This document shows, one piece after another, positions 38,486-47,623 of a stretch of 64,000 nt of DNA. The position numbers and the translations under genes are program-made. The notes below the pieces were generated by a model that worked only from the letters and a program-made list of their open reading frames with translations, searched no databases and was not told the origin of the DNA. This stretch comes from Roseococcus sp. SDR (GTDB taxonomy: Bacteria > Pseudomonadota > Alphaproteobacteria > Acetobacterales > Acetobacteraceae): positions 1-64,000 of the forward strand of contig NZ_JAHRCU010000021.1 of NCBI RefSeq assembly GCF_019083995.1, in the 5' to 3' direction. Position 1 is the stretch's first letter, and every line of letters starts with the position of its first letter.

Positions 38486-38509
38486 CCTCCCGGGGCACGC
38501 CCCGGGAGG
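38486..38509 (+). terminator. Stable intergenic stem-loop after the binding-protein gene
   Basis: A perfect 10-bp GC-rich stem (38486-38495 with 38500-38509) with tetraloop CACG, 23 bases after the binding-protein stop and 69 bases before the LivG-type gene. There is no T-run. Such hairpins often attenuate or protect mRNA 3' ends so that the binding protein is made in excess over the ATPases. Confidence 0.6.
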
Positions 38510-38577
38510 AGAGGCGGGGGCGGCGGATGGGCCGCGCGCCCCTTGTGTTTGAGTGGATTCGGGTTGGGAAGAACCGG

Positions 38578-39321
38578 GTGGTTCCTGCGATCAGTCTTGC
38601 CGGCGTCAGCCGCCGCTTTGGTGCGCTCCAGGCCGTGCGCGACGTCACCTTCGACGTCCAGCCCGGCGAGCGCCGTGCGGTGCTCGGTCCAAACGGCGCG
38701 GGCAAGACGACGCTGTTCAACACCATCTGCGGCGACTTCCCACCTACCGCCGGCAGCATCCGCCTCTTCGGCACGGACATTACACACCTCAAGCCGCATG
38801 AGCGCACGCGGCTGGGCATCGGCCGCACCTACCAGACCTCGCTGCTCTTCAACGGGCTCTCGGTGCTGGACAACCTTTTCGTCGCGGTGCGCGGCCTCAG
38901 GCCCAACCGCTTCTCCTTCCTGCGCCCCTCGCGCGGCGATGACGGAATGGCGAAGGCGCGCGAACTCGCCGAGCGCATGCGCCTCTCCCACCTGCTCGAC
39001 GCGGAGGTGGTGAACCTCTCCCACGGGCAGCGTCGCCAGCTCGAGGTCGGCATGGCCATGGCCGGGGATCCGCGCGTGCTGATGCTCGATGAGCCCGCCG
39101 CCGGCCTCTCGCCCGGTGACCGGCCGGAGCTGCTGAAGCTACTGCGCGAGCTGCCGCGCACGCTGACGCTCATCCTCATCGAGCACGACATGGACATCGC
39201 GCTGCCCGCCGCGGACATCGTGACCGTGATGAAGGACGGCGAGGTGGTGGTGCAGGCGCCGCCCGACCGCATCGAGGACGACCCGGTGGTGCAGGCGATC
39301 TACCTTGGAGGCGGGCATTGA
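38578..39321 (+). CDS. livG: Branched-chain-type ABC ATPase (LivG family)
   Basis: The 247-residue ATPase has Walker A GPNGAGKTTLF, the LivG-type GIGRTYQTSLLFNGLSV, signature LSHGQRRQLEVGMAM and Walker B LMLDEPAAGLSP. The GTG at 38578 gives the usual family length; an ATG at 38527 would add 17 residues. It overlaps LivF by one base. Confidence 0.87.
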   Translation: MVPAISLAGVSRRFGALQAVRDVTFDVQPGERRAVLGPNGAGKTTLFNTICGDFPPTAGSIRLFGTDITHLKPHERTRLGIGRTYQTSLLFNGLSVLDNLFVAVRGLRPNRFSFLRPSRGDDGMAKARELAERMRLSHLLDAEVVNLSHGQRRQLEVGMAMAGDPRVLMLDEPAAGLSPGDRPELLKLLRELPRTLTLILIEHDMDIALPAADIVTVMKDGEVVVQAPPDRIEDDPVVQAIYLGGGH

Positions 39322-40028
39322 TGCTGAAGGTCTCCGGCCTGCATGTCCGCTTCGGCCAGGCGCACATCCTCCAGGGCGTCTCGCTCGAGCTGGGCGAGAA
39401 GCCGCTCGCCATCGTCGGCCGCAACGGCATGGGCAAGACGACGCTGTGCGGGAGCATCTGCGGCCTCGTCGCCGCGAGCGAGGGCGAGATCACGCTCGAC
39501 GGCGCGCGGCTGAACGGCCTTGCGCCCTATCGCATCGCGCGCCAGGGCGTTGCGCTGGTGCCGCAGGGGCGGCGCACCTTTCCCTCGCTCTCGGTGCACG
39601 AGCACCTCAAGCTCGTCAGCCAGGGCAAATCCGCGCGCTGGAACATCGAGCGCATCTACGAGACCTTTCCGCGCCTCGCGGAGCGCCGCAACAACGGCGG
39701 CACGGAGCTTTCGGGCGGCGAGCAGCAGATGCTCGCCATCTCCCGCGCGCTGCTGATGAACCCGAAGGTCGTGGTGATGGACGAGCCGAGCGAGGGCCTC
39801 GCTCCCGTCATCGTGGACCACCTGATCGGCGTGCTGCGCGACCTGCCGAAGGACGGGATGCGCCTGCTGCTGGTGGAGCAGAACCTGCGCGTCGCGACCG
39901 AGGTGGCCGAGGAGGTCGCGATCATGGTCACGGGCCGCATCGCCGCGACCATGCCCGCGCGGCAGCTCGCCGAGGATTCCGAAACGCAGCGCCGCTACCT
40001 GGGCGTAGCAGCGGGCGCACATCATTGA
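39321..40028 (+). CDS. livF: Branched-chain-type ABC ATPase (LivF family)
   Basis: A 235-residue ATPase with Walker A GRNGMGKTTLC, VALVPQGRRTFPSLSVHEHL (LivF-typical), signature LSGGEQQMLAISRAL and Walker B VVMDEPSEGLAP. It completes a five-gene importer with the preceding four genes. Confidence 0.9.
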   Translation: MLKVSGLHVRFGQAHILQGVSLELGEKPLAIVGRNGMGKTTLCGSICGLVAASEGEITLDGARLNGLAPYRIARQGVALVPQGRRTFPSLSVHEHLKLVSQGKSARWNIERIYETFPRLAERRNNGGTELSGGEQQMLAISRALLMNPKVVVMDEPSEGLAPVIVDHLIGVLRDLPKDGMRLLLVEQNLRVATEVAEEVAIMVTGRIAATMPARQLAEDSETQRRYLGVAAGAHH

Positions 40029-40042
40029 GAAGGGAGAGGGCG

Positions 40043-41239
40043 ATGGCGAAGGTCTACGTCATCGGGACCATGGACACCAAGGCCGAGGAGCTGCGCTTCG
40101 CCCGCGATTGCGTGCGCCGCGCGGGTGCGGAGGCGGTGCTCGTGGATGTCGGCACGAAGGGGGCCGGCGCGGGCGCGGATGTGACGGCCGCCGAGGTCGC
40201 AGCCCATCACCCGGACGGGGCGCGGGCGGTGCTCAGCCTCGACGATCGCGGCAAGGCGGTCGCGGGCATGGCGGAGGCGCTGACGCGATGGCTCTCCGCG
40301 CGCGGGGATGTGGGCGCGGTGCTCGGCCTCGGCGGCTCGGGCAACACGGCGCTCGTCACCCAGGCGATGCGCGCGCTGCCGATCGGCACGCCGAAGCTGA
40401 TGGTCAGCACCGTCGCCTCCGGCAATGTCGCGCCCTATGTCGGCCCCTCCGACCTCGCGCTGATGTATTCGGTGGTGGACGTGGCCGGGATCAACGGCAT
40501 CTCGCGCCGCGTCATCGCCAACGCGGCGCATGCGGCGGTCGGCATGGCGCTCAACCAGCCGCCCGCCGCGATGAGCGGCGAGAAGCCCGGCCTCGGCATG
40601 ACGATGTTCGGCGTGACGACCGCCTGCATCACCATGCTGCGCGAGGCGCTGGACGCGACGCATGAGTGCTACGTCTTCCACGCCACCGGCGCGGGCGGAC
40701 AGAGTATGGAAAAGCTCGCGGACTCGGGCCTTGTCTCCGCGCTGATGGACATCACGACGACCGAGGTGCCGGACTTCCTGGTCGGCGGCGTCTTCCCCTG
40801 CACCGAGGACCGCTTCGGCTCCGCCATCCGCACGCGCCTGCCCTATGTCGGCAGTGTCGGCGCGGTGGACATGGTGAATTTCGGCGCGAAGGAGACGGTG
40901 CCCGCGCGCTTCGAGGGCCGCAACCTCTACGTCCACAACCCGCAGGTGACGCTGATGCGCACCACGCCCGAGGAGAACAAGGCGATCGCCGAGTTCATCG
41001 TCTCGCGCCTTAACCGCATGGAGGGGAAGGTGCGCTTCCTGCTGCCGCTCGGCGGCGTTTCTGCCATCGACGTGCCCGGCATGCCCTTCCACGACCCCGC
41101 GGCGGATGCCGCGCTGTTCGAGACCATCCGCGCCGGCTTCCAGCCCAGCCCGGACCGCAAGCTCATCGAGGTCCCGGCCGCCATCAACGACCGTGCCTTC
41201 GCCGACGCGGCGCTTGCCGCCTTCAAGGAGATCGCCTGA
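40043..41239 (+). CDS. Tm-1-like ATP-binding domain protein (UPF0261)
   Basis: The 398-residue protein starts [20 protein letters not shown] and contains [40 protein letters not shown] and [17 protein letters not shown], all typical of UPF0261. The family corresponds to the N-terminal half of the tomato Tm-1 protein. Its biochemical role in bacteria is unsettled; it is nearly always paired with a TIM-barrel partner, which is the next gene here (overlap of one base). GGGAGAGG precedes the ATG. It is probably an enzyme of the cluster's catabolic route. Confidence 0.9.
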   Translation: MAKVYVIGTMDTKAEELRFARDCVRRAGAEAVLVDVGTKGAGAGADVTAAEVAAHHPDGARAVLSLDDRGKAVAGMAEALTRWLSARGDVGAVLGLGGSGNTALVTQAMRALPIGTPKLMVSTVASGNVAPYVGPSDLALMYSVVDVAGINGISRRVIANAAHAAVGMALNQPPAAMSGEKPGLGMTMFGVTTACITMLREALDATHECYVFHATGAGGQSMEKLADSGLVSALMDITTTEVPDFLVGGVFPCTEDRFGSAIRTRLPYVGSVGAVDMVNFGAKETVPARFEGRNLYVHNPQVTLMRTTPEENKAIAEFIVSRLNRMEGKVRFLLPLGGVSAIDVPGMPFHDPAADAALFETIRAGFQPSPDRKLIEVPAAINDRAFADAALAAFKEIA

Positions 41240-42069
41240 TGCCCCGCCCCTCTCGCGGCGAGTTGCTGCGCAAGTTCCACGACATGGCCGCGCGCAAGGA
41301 GCCGATCATCGGTGGCGGCGCGGGCACCGGGCTCTCCGCCAAGTGCGAAGAGGCGGGCGGCATCGACCTCATCGTCATCTACAACTCCGGCCGCTACCGC
41401 ATGGCGGGCCGCGGCTCGCTCGCGGGGCTGCTCGCCTACGGCAACGCCAACGAGATCGTGAAGGAGATGGCGCGCGAGGTGCTGCCCGTCGTCAAGCACA
41501 CGCCCGTCATCGCGGGCGTCAATGGCACGGATCCCTTCGCGATCATGGACCACCTGCTTGATGAGCTGAAGGCGCTGGGCTTCGCGGGCGTGCAGAACTT
41601 CCCCACCGTCGGCCTCATCGACGGCACCTTCCGCGCCAATCTCGAAGAGACGGGCATGGGCTTCGGGCATGAGATCGACATGATCCGCTTGGCCCACGCG
41701 AAGGACATGCTGACCACGCCCTACGTGTTCAGCGCCGACAATGCGACGGAGATGGCGAAGGCCGGCGCGGACATCCTGGTGCCGCATCTCGGCCTGACGA
41801 CGGGTGGCGCGATCGGCGCGCAGACCGCGCTCAAGCTCGAGGATTGCCCCGCGCTCATCACCGAATGGGCCGAGGCCGCGCGGCGCGTGCGGCCGGACAT
41901 CCTGGTGCTGTGCCATGGCGGCCCGATCTCCTCGCCCGAGGACGCGACCTGGGTGCTGCGCAACACGCCCGGCATCAACGGTTTCTATGGCGCCTCCTCG
42001 ATGGAGCGCCTGCCGACCGAACTCGCGCTCACCGAGCAGACCCGCCGCTTCAAGCAGATCACCTTCTGA
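41239..42069 (+). CDS. TIM-barrel protein, Tm-1 C-terminal/PEP-hydrolase-like family
   Basis: A 276-residue TIM barrel with [57 protein letters not shown] and [15 protein letters not shown]. It corresponds to the C-terminal half of tomato Tm-1 and to proteins named phosphoenolpyruvate hydrolase family. It is homologous to the sensor part of the regulator at 32965-34602. Together with the preceding gene it forms a split version of the Tm-1 architecture. The reaction is unknown. Confidence 0.88.
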   Translation: MPRPSRGELLRKFHDMAARKEPIIGGGAGTGLSAKCEEAGGIDLIVIYNSGRYRMAGRGSLAGLLAYGNANEIVKEMAREVLPVVKHTPVIAGVNGTDPFAIMDHLLDELKALGFAGVQNFPTVGLIDGTFRANLEETGMGFGHEIDMIRLAHAKDMLTTPYVFSADNATEMAKAGADILVPHLGLTTGGAIGAQTALKLEDCPALITEWAEAARRVRPDILVLCHGGPISSPEDATWVLRNTPGINGFYGASSMERLPTELALTEQTRRFKQITF

Positions 42070-42084
42070 GCAGGAGACGCCGCC

Positions 42085-42999
42085 ATGGCCCGCGCCTACG
42101 CCTCCACCATCCTCGACGCCAACATCGCCACCGTCTGGGCGACCATCCGTGACTTCAACGGCTTGCCCTCCTGGCACCCGGCCATCGCCCGTTCGGAGAT
42201 CGAGGACGGGCTCGATTCCGACGTAGTGGGCTGCGTGCGCCGCTTCTTCCTCCAGGACGGGACGATGGTGCGCGAGCGGCTGCTCTCGCTCTGTGACCGC
42301 ACCACCAGTTTCACCTACAACTTCGAGACGCCGGCCTTCCCGGTGACGAACTATCGCGCGCGCGTGCGGCTGATGCCCGTCACCGCTACGGGCCAGACCT
42401 TCGCGGAGTGGGAGGCGACCTTCGACGAGGCGCCGGAGGATGTCGGGAAGTATGTGGACATCATCTCCAACGGCGTGTTCCAGGGCGGCTGGGACGCGCT
42501 GAAGAAGGCACTGCCCACGCGCCCGAAGGTGGACGCGCCGCTGTGGCATGGCTTCCCGCCGAACAAGGTGTGGTGCAGCACGGTCATCCCCGCGCCCGCG
42601 AGCGCGGTGTGGAACATCATCCGCGACTTCGCCTCGATGGGCGAATGGCACCCGGACATCTCGAAGATGAACATGCTGGGCGGCGCGCGGCCGGACAAGG
42701 TCTCCGGCACGCGAGACTTCCTGTTCGGCCCGGGCCACCTGAACGAGGTGCTCCTGCACCTCGATGACGAGGAGATGAGCTACTCCTACTACATCACGAA
42801 GTGTGAGCTGCCCTGGGTGCGCTACGTCAGCGGCCCGCGGCTGTGGCGCGTGACCGATGGCGACCGGTGCTTCGCCACCTGGTGGGGCGACTGGGCGGCG
42901 GCCGCGCAGGATGACCTCTCGCTCATCCCGACCGCCGAGAACGCCGTGTATCTCAAGGCCTATGAGACGGTTGCAGCGCGCCTGGCCGGAGGGCGCTGA
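42085..42999 (+). CDS. Two-domain SRPBCC (START-like) family protein
   Basis: The 304-residue protein holds two START-like domains: about 1-150 (ILDANIATVWATIRDFNGLPSWHP-like opening) and 165-300 (STVIPAPASAVWNIIRDFAS opening). Each has the conserved W-x-H-P motif (SWHPAIARSEI, EWHPDISKMN). SRPBCC folds bind hydrophobic or aromatic ligands. Fifteen bases separate it from the TIM-barrel gene. It may carry or convert an intermediate of the pathway. Confidence 0.83.
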   Translation: MARAYASTILDANIATVWATIRDFNGLPSWHPAIARSEIEDGLDSDVVGCVRRFFLQDGTMVRERLLSLCDRTTSFTYNFETPAFPVTNYRARVRLMPVTATGQTFAEWEATFDEAPEDVGKYVDIISNGVFQGGWDALKKALPTRPKVDAPLWHGFPPNKVWCSTVIPAPASAVWNIIRDFASMGEWHPDISKMNMLGGARPDKVSGTRDFLFGPGHLNEVLLHLDDEEMSYSYYITKCELPWVRYVSGPRLWRVTDGDRCFATWWGDWAAAAQDDLSLIPTAENAVYLKAYETVAARLAGGR

Positions 43000-43000
43000 C

Positions 43001-43975
43001 ATGCCGCAGGCCGTCATCATCGAAGCCACCGGCGGTCCCGAGGTGCTACGCCCCGCCGAGCACGAGCCGGGCGCGCCGGGCGAAGGCCAGGTGCGGCTGC
43101 GCCAGACCGCGATCGGCGTGAACTACATCGACGTCTATCACCGCACCGGCCTCTACCCGCTGCCCGGCCTGCCCGCGATCATCGGCATGGAGGGCGCGGG
43201 CGTCGTCGAGGCGGTGGGCCCCGGCGTGAGCGACCTCGCGCCCGGCGACCGCGTCGCCTATGCCTGCCCGCCCACGGGGGCCTATGCGTCGGTGCGCCTC
43301 GCGCCCGCCGCGCAGATGGTGAAGCTGCCGGAGGCGATCAACGACGAGGTCGCGGCCTCCATCATGCTGAAGGGCATGACAGCGCAGTATCTGCTGCACG
43401 ACACGGCGCCGGTGCGCGCCGGTGACTTCGTGCTGGTGCACGCGGCGGCGGGCGGCGTCGGGCTGCTGCTCTGCCAATGGGCGAAGCATCTCGGCTGCAC
43501 GGTGATCGGCACCGCCAGCACCGAGGAGAAGGCGGCCCTCGCCCGCGCCCATGGCTGCGACCACCCGATCGTCACGCGCGGCGGGGATTTCGCGGCGCGG
43601 GTGAAGGAGATCACGGGCGGCGCGGGCTGCCGCGTGATCTACGACGGCATCGGGCGCGACAGCTTCGCGGGCTCGATGGAGAGCCTCGCCATGTGCGGCC
43701 GCCTCGTCTCCTTCGGCCAGGCGAGCGGCCCCATCGAGCCCATCGCGCCGGGGCTGCTCTCGGCCAAGTCGGCCAGCCTCTCGCGCCCGGTGCTGTTCCA
43801 CTACACGGCGAAGCGGCCGGAGCTGCTGCGGATCGCGGGCGCGCTGTTCGAGGTGATCGCCTCGGGCGCCGTGAAGGTCGAGCCGCCGCGGCGCTACGCG
43901 CTGGCGGAGGCCGCCCAGGCCCATGCCGATCTCGAGGGGCGGCGCACCACCGGCTCGCTGGTGCTGGTGCCCTGA
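43001..43975 (+). CDS. NADPH:quinone oxidoreductase family protein (zinc-independent MDR)
   Basis: A 324-residue medium-chain reductase with GVNYIDVYHRTGLYPLPGLP, GMEGAGVVEAVGPGV, MTAQYLLHDT and the NADPH motif HAAAGGVGLLLCQWAKHLG, all typical of QOR (quinone oxidoreductase, qor-like). There is no structural-zinc cysteine set. It starts one base after the SRPBCC stop. Confidence 0.9.
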   Translation: MPQAVIIEATGGPEVLRPAEHEPGAPGEGQVRLRQTAIGVNYIDVYHRTGLYPLPGLPAIIGMEGAGVVEAVGPGVSDLAPGDRVAYACPPTGAYASVRLAPAAQMVKLPEAINDEVAASIMLKGMTAQYLLHDTAPVRAGDFVLVHAAAGGVGLLLCQWAKHLGCTVIGTASTEEKAALARAHGCDHPIVTRGGDFAARVKEITGGAGCRVIYDGIGRDSFAGSMESLAMCGRLVSFGQASGPIEPIAPGLLSAKSASLSRPVLFHYTAKRPELLRIAGALFEVIASGAVKVEPPRRYALAEAAQAHADLEGRRTTGSLVLVP

Positions 43976-44001
43976 CCGACAGCAACGGGAGGACGTGCAG
44001 G

Positions 44002-45057
44002 ATGCGAACCATCAAGGGCCCCGCCATTTTCCTCGCGCAGTTCGCGGGGGATGAGGCGCCGTTCAACTCGCTCGACGCGATCGCCGCCTGGGCGGCCTCG
44101 CTCGGCTTCAAGGGCGTGCAGATCCCCTCCTGGGACGCGCGGCTCTTCGACCTCGCCAAGGCCGCCGAAAGCCGCGCCTATTGCGAGGAGGTGCAGGGCA
44201 CGCTCGCGAAGCACGGGCTGGTGGTGACGGAGCTGTCCACGCATCTGCAGGGCCAGCTCGTCGCCGTGCATCCGGCCTATGACGCGGCCTTCGATGGCTT
44301 CGCCGCACCCGCCGTGCGCGGCAACCCCGCGGCGCGGCAGGAATGGGCGGTGGAGCAGATGCGCCTCGCCGCCCGCGCCTCCCGCAACCTGGGGCTGACG
44401 GCGCATGCGAGCTTCTCGGGCGCGCTGGCCTGGCCCTTCGTCTATCCCTGGCCGCAACGGCCGGCGGGCCTCGTCGAGACGGCCTTCGCGGAGCTGGCGC
44501 GGCGCTGGCGGCCCATCCTGGACGCCTTCGACGAGGCGGGCGTGGATGTCTGCTACGAGATCCACCCGGGCGAGGACCTGCATGATGGGGCCTCCTTCGA
44601 GATGTTCCTAGACGCGGTGGGGAACCACCCGCGCGCGAACATCCTCTACGACCCCAGCCACTTCGTGCTGCAGGCGCTCGATCACCTGGCCTTCCTCGAC
44701 ATCTACCGCGAGCGCATCCGCATGTTCCACGTCAAGGACGCGGAGTTCCGGCCCACCGGGCGCGTCGGCGTCTATGGCGGCTACCAGCCCTGGGTGGATC
44801 GCGCGGGGCGCTTCCGTTCGCTCGGCGATGGGCAGGTGGACTTCAAGGGCGTCTTCTCCAAGCTCGCGCAATACGGCTTCGACGGCTGGGCGGTGCTGGA
44901 GTGGGAGTGCTGCCTGAAGCACCCCGAGGACGGCGCGCGCGAGGGCGCGAAGTTCATCGCCGAGCACATCATCCGCGTGACCGAGAAGGCCTTCGACGAC
45001 TTCGCCTCCGGCGGCACCGACGAGGCGGCGAACCGCAAGCTGCTGGGGATCGGCTGA
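44002..45057 (+). CDS. Sugar phosphate isomerase/epimerase (AP endonuclease 2-like TIM barrel)
   Basis: The 351-residue protein has metal-site segments CYEIHPGEDLHDG, NILYDPSHFVLQ, MFHVKDAEF and VLEWEC, placing it in the xylose-isomerase-like TIM-barrel superfamily often found next to Gfo/Idh oxidoreductases. GGGAGG lies upstream of the ATG at 44002. It probably epimerises a keto-sugar made by the next gene product, to which it is coupled by TGATG overlap. Confidence 0.87.
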   Translation: MRTIKGPAIFLAQFAGDEAPFNSLDAIAAWAASLGFKGVQIPSWDARLFDLAKAAESRAYCEEVQGTLAKHGLVVTELSTHLQGQLVAVHPAYDAAFDGFAAPAVRGNPAARQEWAVEQMRLAARASRNLGLTAHASFSGALAWPFVYPWPQRPAGLVETAFAELARRWRPILDAFDEAGVDVCYEIHPGEDLHDGASFEMFLDAVGNHPRANILYDPSHFVLQALDHLAFLDIYRERIRMFHVKDAEFRPTGRVGVYGGYQPWVDRAGRFRSLGDGQVDFKGVFSKLAQYGFDGWAVLEWECCLKHPEDGAREGAKFIAEHIIRVTEKAFDDFASGGTDEAANRKLLGIG

Positions 45058-46193
45058 TGGCGCGCCGCATCCGCTACGCGATGGTGGGCGGCGGGCGCGG
45101 CGCCTTCATCGGCGGCGTGCACCGCATGGCCGCACGCCTCGACGACCGGTTCGAGCTGGTGGCCGGCGCCCTCGCCTCCGATCCCGCACGGGCCATCGAG
45201 AGCGCCGCGGATCTCGGCATCCGCGGCTACCCCGATTTCGCGGCGATGATCGCGGGCGAGGCCGCCCGGCCCGACGGGGCGGAGGCCGTCTCCATCGTCA
45301 CGCCCAACCACATGCACCACGCGCCCGCGAAGGCGGCGCTGGAGGCCGGCTTCGACGTCATCTGCGACAAGCCGCTGGCACTTACGGTCGCGGAAGCCGA
45401 AGACCTGGTGGAGACGGTGCGCCGCACGGGCCGGGTCTTCGTGCTCACGCACAACTACTCGGGCCATCCGATGGTGCGTCAGGCGCGCGCCATGGTCGCG
45501 GCTGGCGAGCTGGGCGCCATCCGCGTGGTGCAGGTGGAGTATCCGCAGGACTGGCTCTCCACGAAGCTCGAGGACACGGGCCAGAAGCAGGCCGGCTGGC
45601 GCACCGACCCGGCGCGGGCGGGGCTCGGCGGCTCGCTCGGGGACCTCGGCACCCACGCGCATCACCTCGCGGAATTCGTCACCGGACTGCGCGTCGAAAG
45701 CGTGCTGGCGGACCTGCAGAGCTTCGTGGAGGGCCGGCCGGTGGACGACAATGCGCAGCTGCTGCTGCGCTTCGCCGGCGGCGCGCGCGGCATGCTCTGG
45801 TCCTCCCAGGTCGCGCCCGGCAACGAGAACGCGCTGCGCCTGCGCGTCTATGCCGAGAAGGGCGGCCTCGCCTGGAGCCAGGAGCACCCGAACCAGCTGC
45901 TCCACACGCCGCTGGGCGAGGCGCCGCGCGTACTGGCGCGCGCCGTGGGCGCGCTGCACCCGGCCGCGGGCCATGCCACGCGCATCCCGGCTGGCCATCC
46001 TGAAGGCTATCTGGAGGCCTTCGCCCAGCTCTACCGCGACGCGGCCGAGCAGATCGCCGCACGGCGTGAGGGCCGCGCGCCCGACCCGCTCTGCTGCGCC
46101 ACGCCGACGGTGGAGGATGGGCTGCGCGGCATGCGCTTCGTCGCCGCCGCCGTCGCCTCCTCCCGGGCGGGCGGCGCCTGGACGCCGGTCTGA
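45057..46193 (+). CDS. Gfo/Idh/MocA-family oxidoreductase
   Basis: A 378-residue NAD(P)-dependent dehydrogenase. The Rossmann start is IRYAMVGGGRGAFIGGVHR, followed by VTPNHMHHAPAKAALEAG and the family EKP-like motif CDKPLALTVAEAEDLV (here D-K-P). The segment SLGDLGTHAHHLAEF carries the catalytic Asp and His. It likely oxidises an inositol or sugar at a ring carbon. Confidence 0.9.
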   Translation: MARRIRYAMVGGGRGAFIGGVHRMAARLDDRFELVAGALASDPARAIESAADLGIRGYPDFAAMIAGEAARPDGAEAVSIVTPNHMHHAPAKAALEAGFDVICDKPLALTVAEAEDLVETVRRTGRVFVLTHNYSGHPMVRQARAMVAAGELGAIRVVQVEYPQDWLSTKLEDTGQKQAGWRTDPARAGLGGSLGDLGTHAHHLAEFVTGLRVESVLADLQSFVEGRPVDDNAQLLLRFAGGARGMLWSSQVAPGNENALRLRVYAEKGGLAWSQEHPNQLLHTPLGEAPRVLARAVGALHPAAGHATRIPAGHPEGYLEAFAQLYRDAAEQIAARREGRAPDPLCCATPTVEDGLRGMRFVAAAVASSRAGGAWTPV

Positions 46194-46201
46194 CCCGCGC
46201 G

Positions 46202-47623
46202 ATGTTCCTGGGCGTGGACCTCGGTACCTCGGCCGTGAAGGCGGTGCTGCTGGACGCGGCGGGGGGGCTGGCCGCCCAGGCCTCCGCGCCGCTCGCCGTC
46301 AGCCGGCCGCAGCCACGATGGTCCGAGCAGGACCCCGAGGATTGGTGGCGCGCGGCGACCCTTGCCGTCCTCGCCCTGCCCGAGGCGCTGCGCGCGCGCG
46401 TCATGGCCGTGGGACTCTCCGGCCAGATGCACGGCGCGGTGCTGCTGGACGGCCAGGATCGCGTGCTGCGCCCCGCCATCCTCTGGAATGACGGGCGCGC
46501 GGCGGCGGAATGCGCCGCACTCAACGCGGCGGCGCGGCGCATCGCGGGCAACCGCGCGATGCCCGGCTTCACCGCGCCCAAGCTGCTCTGGGCGCGGGCG
46601 CGGGAGCCAGGGGTCTTCGCGGCCACGCGCCGCGTGCTGCTGCCGAAGGACTGGCTGCGCCTGCGCCTGACGGGCGAGGCGGTCTCCGAGATGTCGGACG
46701 CGGCGGGCACGCTCTGGCTCGACGTCGCGGCGCGCGACTGGTCGGAGGAGATGCTGGCGCTCACCGGCCTCTCCCGCGCCGCGATGCCGCGCCTCGTGGA
46801 GGGCAGCGCCGTCTCGGCGCGCGTCACCGCGGAGGATTGGGGCATCCCGCGCGGCGTGCCCGTCGCGGGCGGGGCGGGCGACAACGCCGCCGGCGCCGTC
46901 GGGCTTGGCTGCGTCACGCCCGGCGAGGCCTTCGTCTCGCTCGGCACCTCGGGCGTGATCTTCGTGGCCGATGCCACGCCGCGCCCCGATCCCGCGCGGA
47001 CGGTGCACGCCTTCTGCCACGCGCTGCCGGGCCTTTGGCACCGGATGGCCGTGATCCTCTCGGCCGGCGGCGCGCTGGCCTGGGCGGCAACGGTGCTGGG
47101 CGCGGAGGAGGCGGTGCTGGCGGCGGAGGCCGAGGCGGCCGCACCAAGCCGCGTCCTCTTCCTTCCCTACCTCGCGGGCGAGCGCACACCGCATGACGAT
47201 GCCGCCGCCTGCGGCACCTGGTTCGGGCTGGAGGCGGGCACGACGCGCGGCCAGATGGCACGCGCCGTGATGCAGGGCGTGGCCTTCGCGCTGGCCGATG
47301 GGCTGGCGGCGCTGGAGGCGGAGGGCGGGCGCATCCCGCGCCTTTCCCTCATCGGCGGCGGTGCGCGCTCGACGCTCTGGGCGCGGCTGCTGGCGGCCGC
47401 CCTCGACCGTCCGCTCGACCTTGTGGCCGACCCCGGCGTGGGGCCGGCGCTGGGCGCGGCGCGGCTCGCCATGATCGCCGCCGGCGCCGAGGTGCGCGCG
47501 GTCTGCACGCGGCCGCCCGTCACCGGCGAGGTGCTCCCCGAACCCGCACTGGCGGAGGGACGCGACGCCTGGCGCCGCCTCTATCCGCTGCTCCGCCCGC
47601 TCATGCAGGAGACCGCCCGATGA
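46202..47623 (+). CDS. xylB: Xylulokinase
   Basis: The 473-residue FGGY kinase starts [19 protein letters not shown] and has [36 protein letters not shown] and [14 protein letters not shown], all XylB-like. It phosphorylates D-xylulose. It overlaps xylA by 4 bases and follows the oxidoreductase after 8 bases. Confidence 0.92.
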   Translation: MFLGVDLGTSAVKAVLLDAAGGLAAQASAPLAVSRPQPRWSEQDPEDWWRAATLAVLALPEALRARVMAVGLSGQMHGAVLLDGQDRVLRPAILWNDGRAAAECAALNAAARRIAGNRAMPGFTAPKLLWARAREPGVFAATRRVLLPKDWLRLRLTGEAVSEMSDAAGTLWLDVAARDWSEEMLALTGLSRAAMPRLVEGSAVSARVTAEDWGIPRGVPVAGGAGDNAAGAVGLGCVTPGEAFVSLGTSGVIFVADATPRPDPARTVHAFCHALPGLWHRMAVILSAGGALAWAATVLGAEEAVLAAEAEAAAPSRVLFLPYLAGERTPHDDAAACGTWFGLEAGTTRGQMARAVMQGVAFALADGLAALEAEGGRIPRLSLIGGGARSTLWARLLAAALDRPLDLVADPGVGPALGAARLAMIAAGAEVRAVCTRPPVTGEVLPEPALAEGRDAWRRLYPLLRPLMQETAR

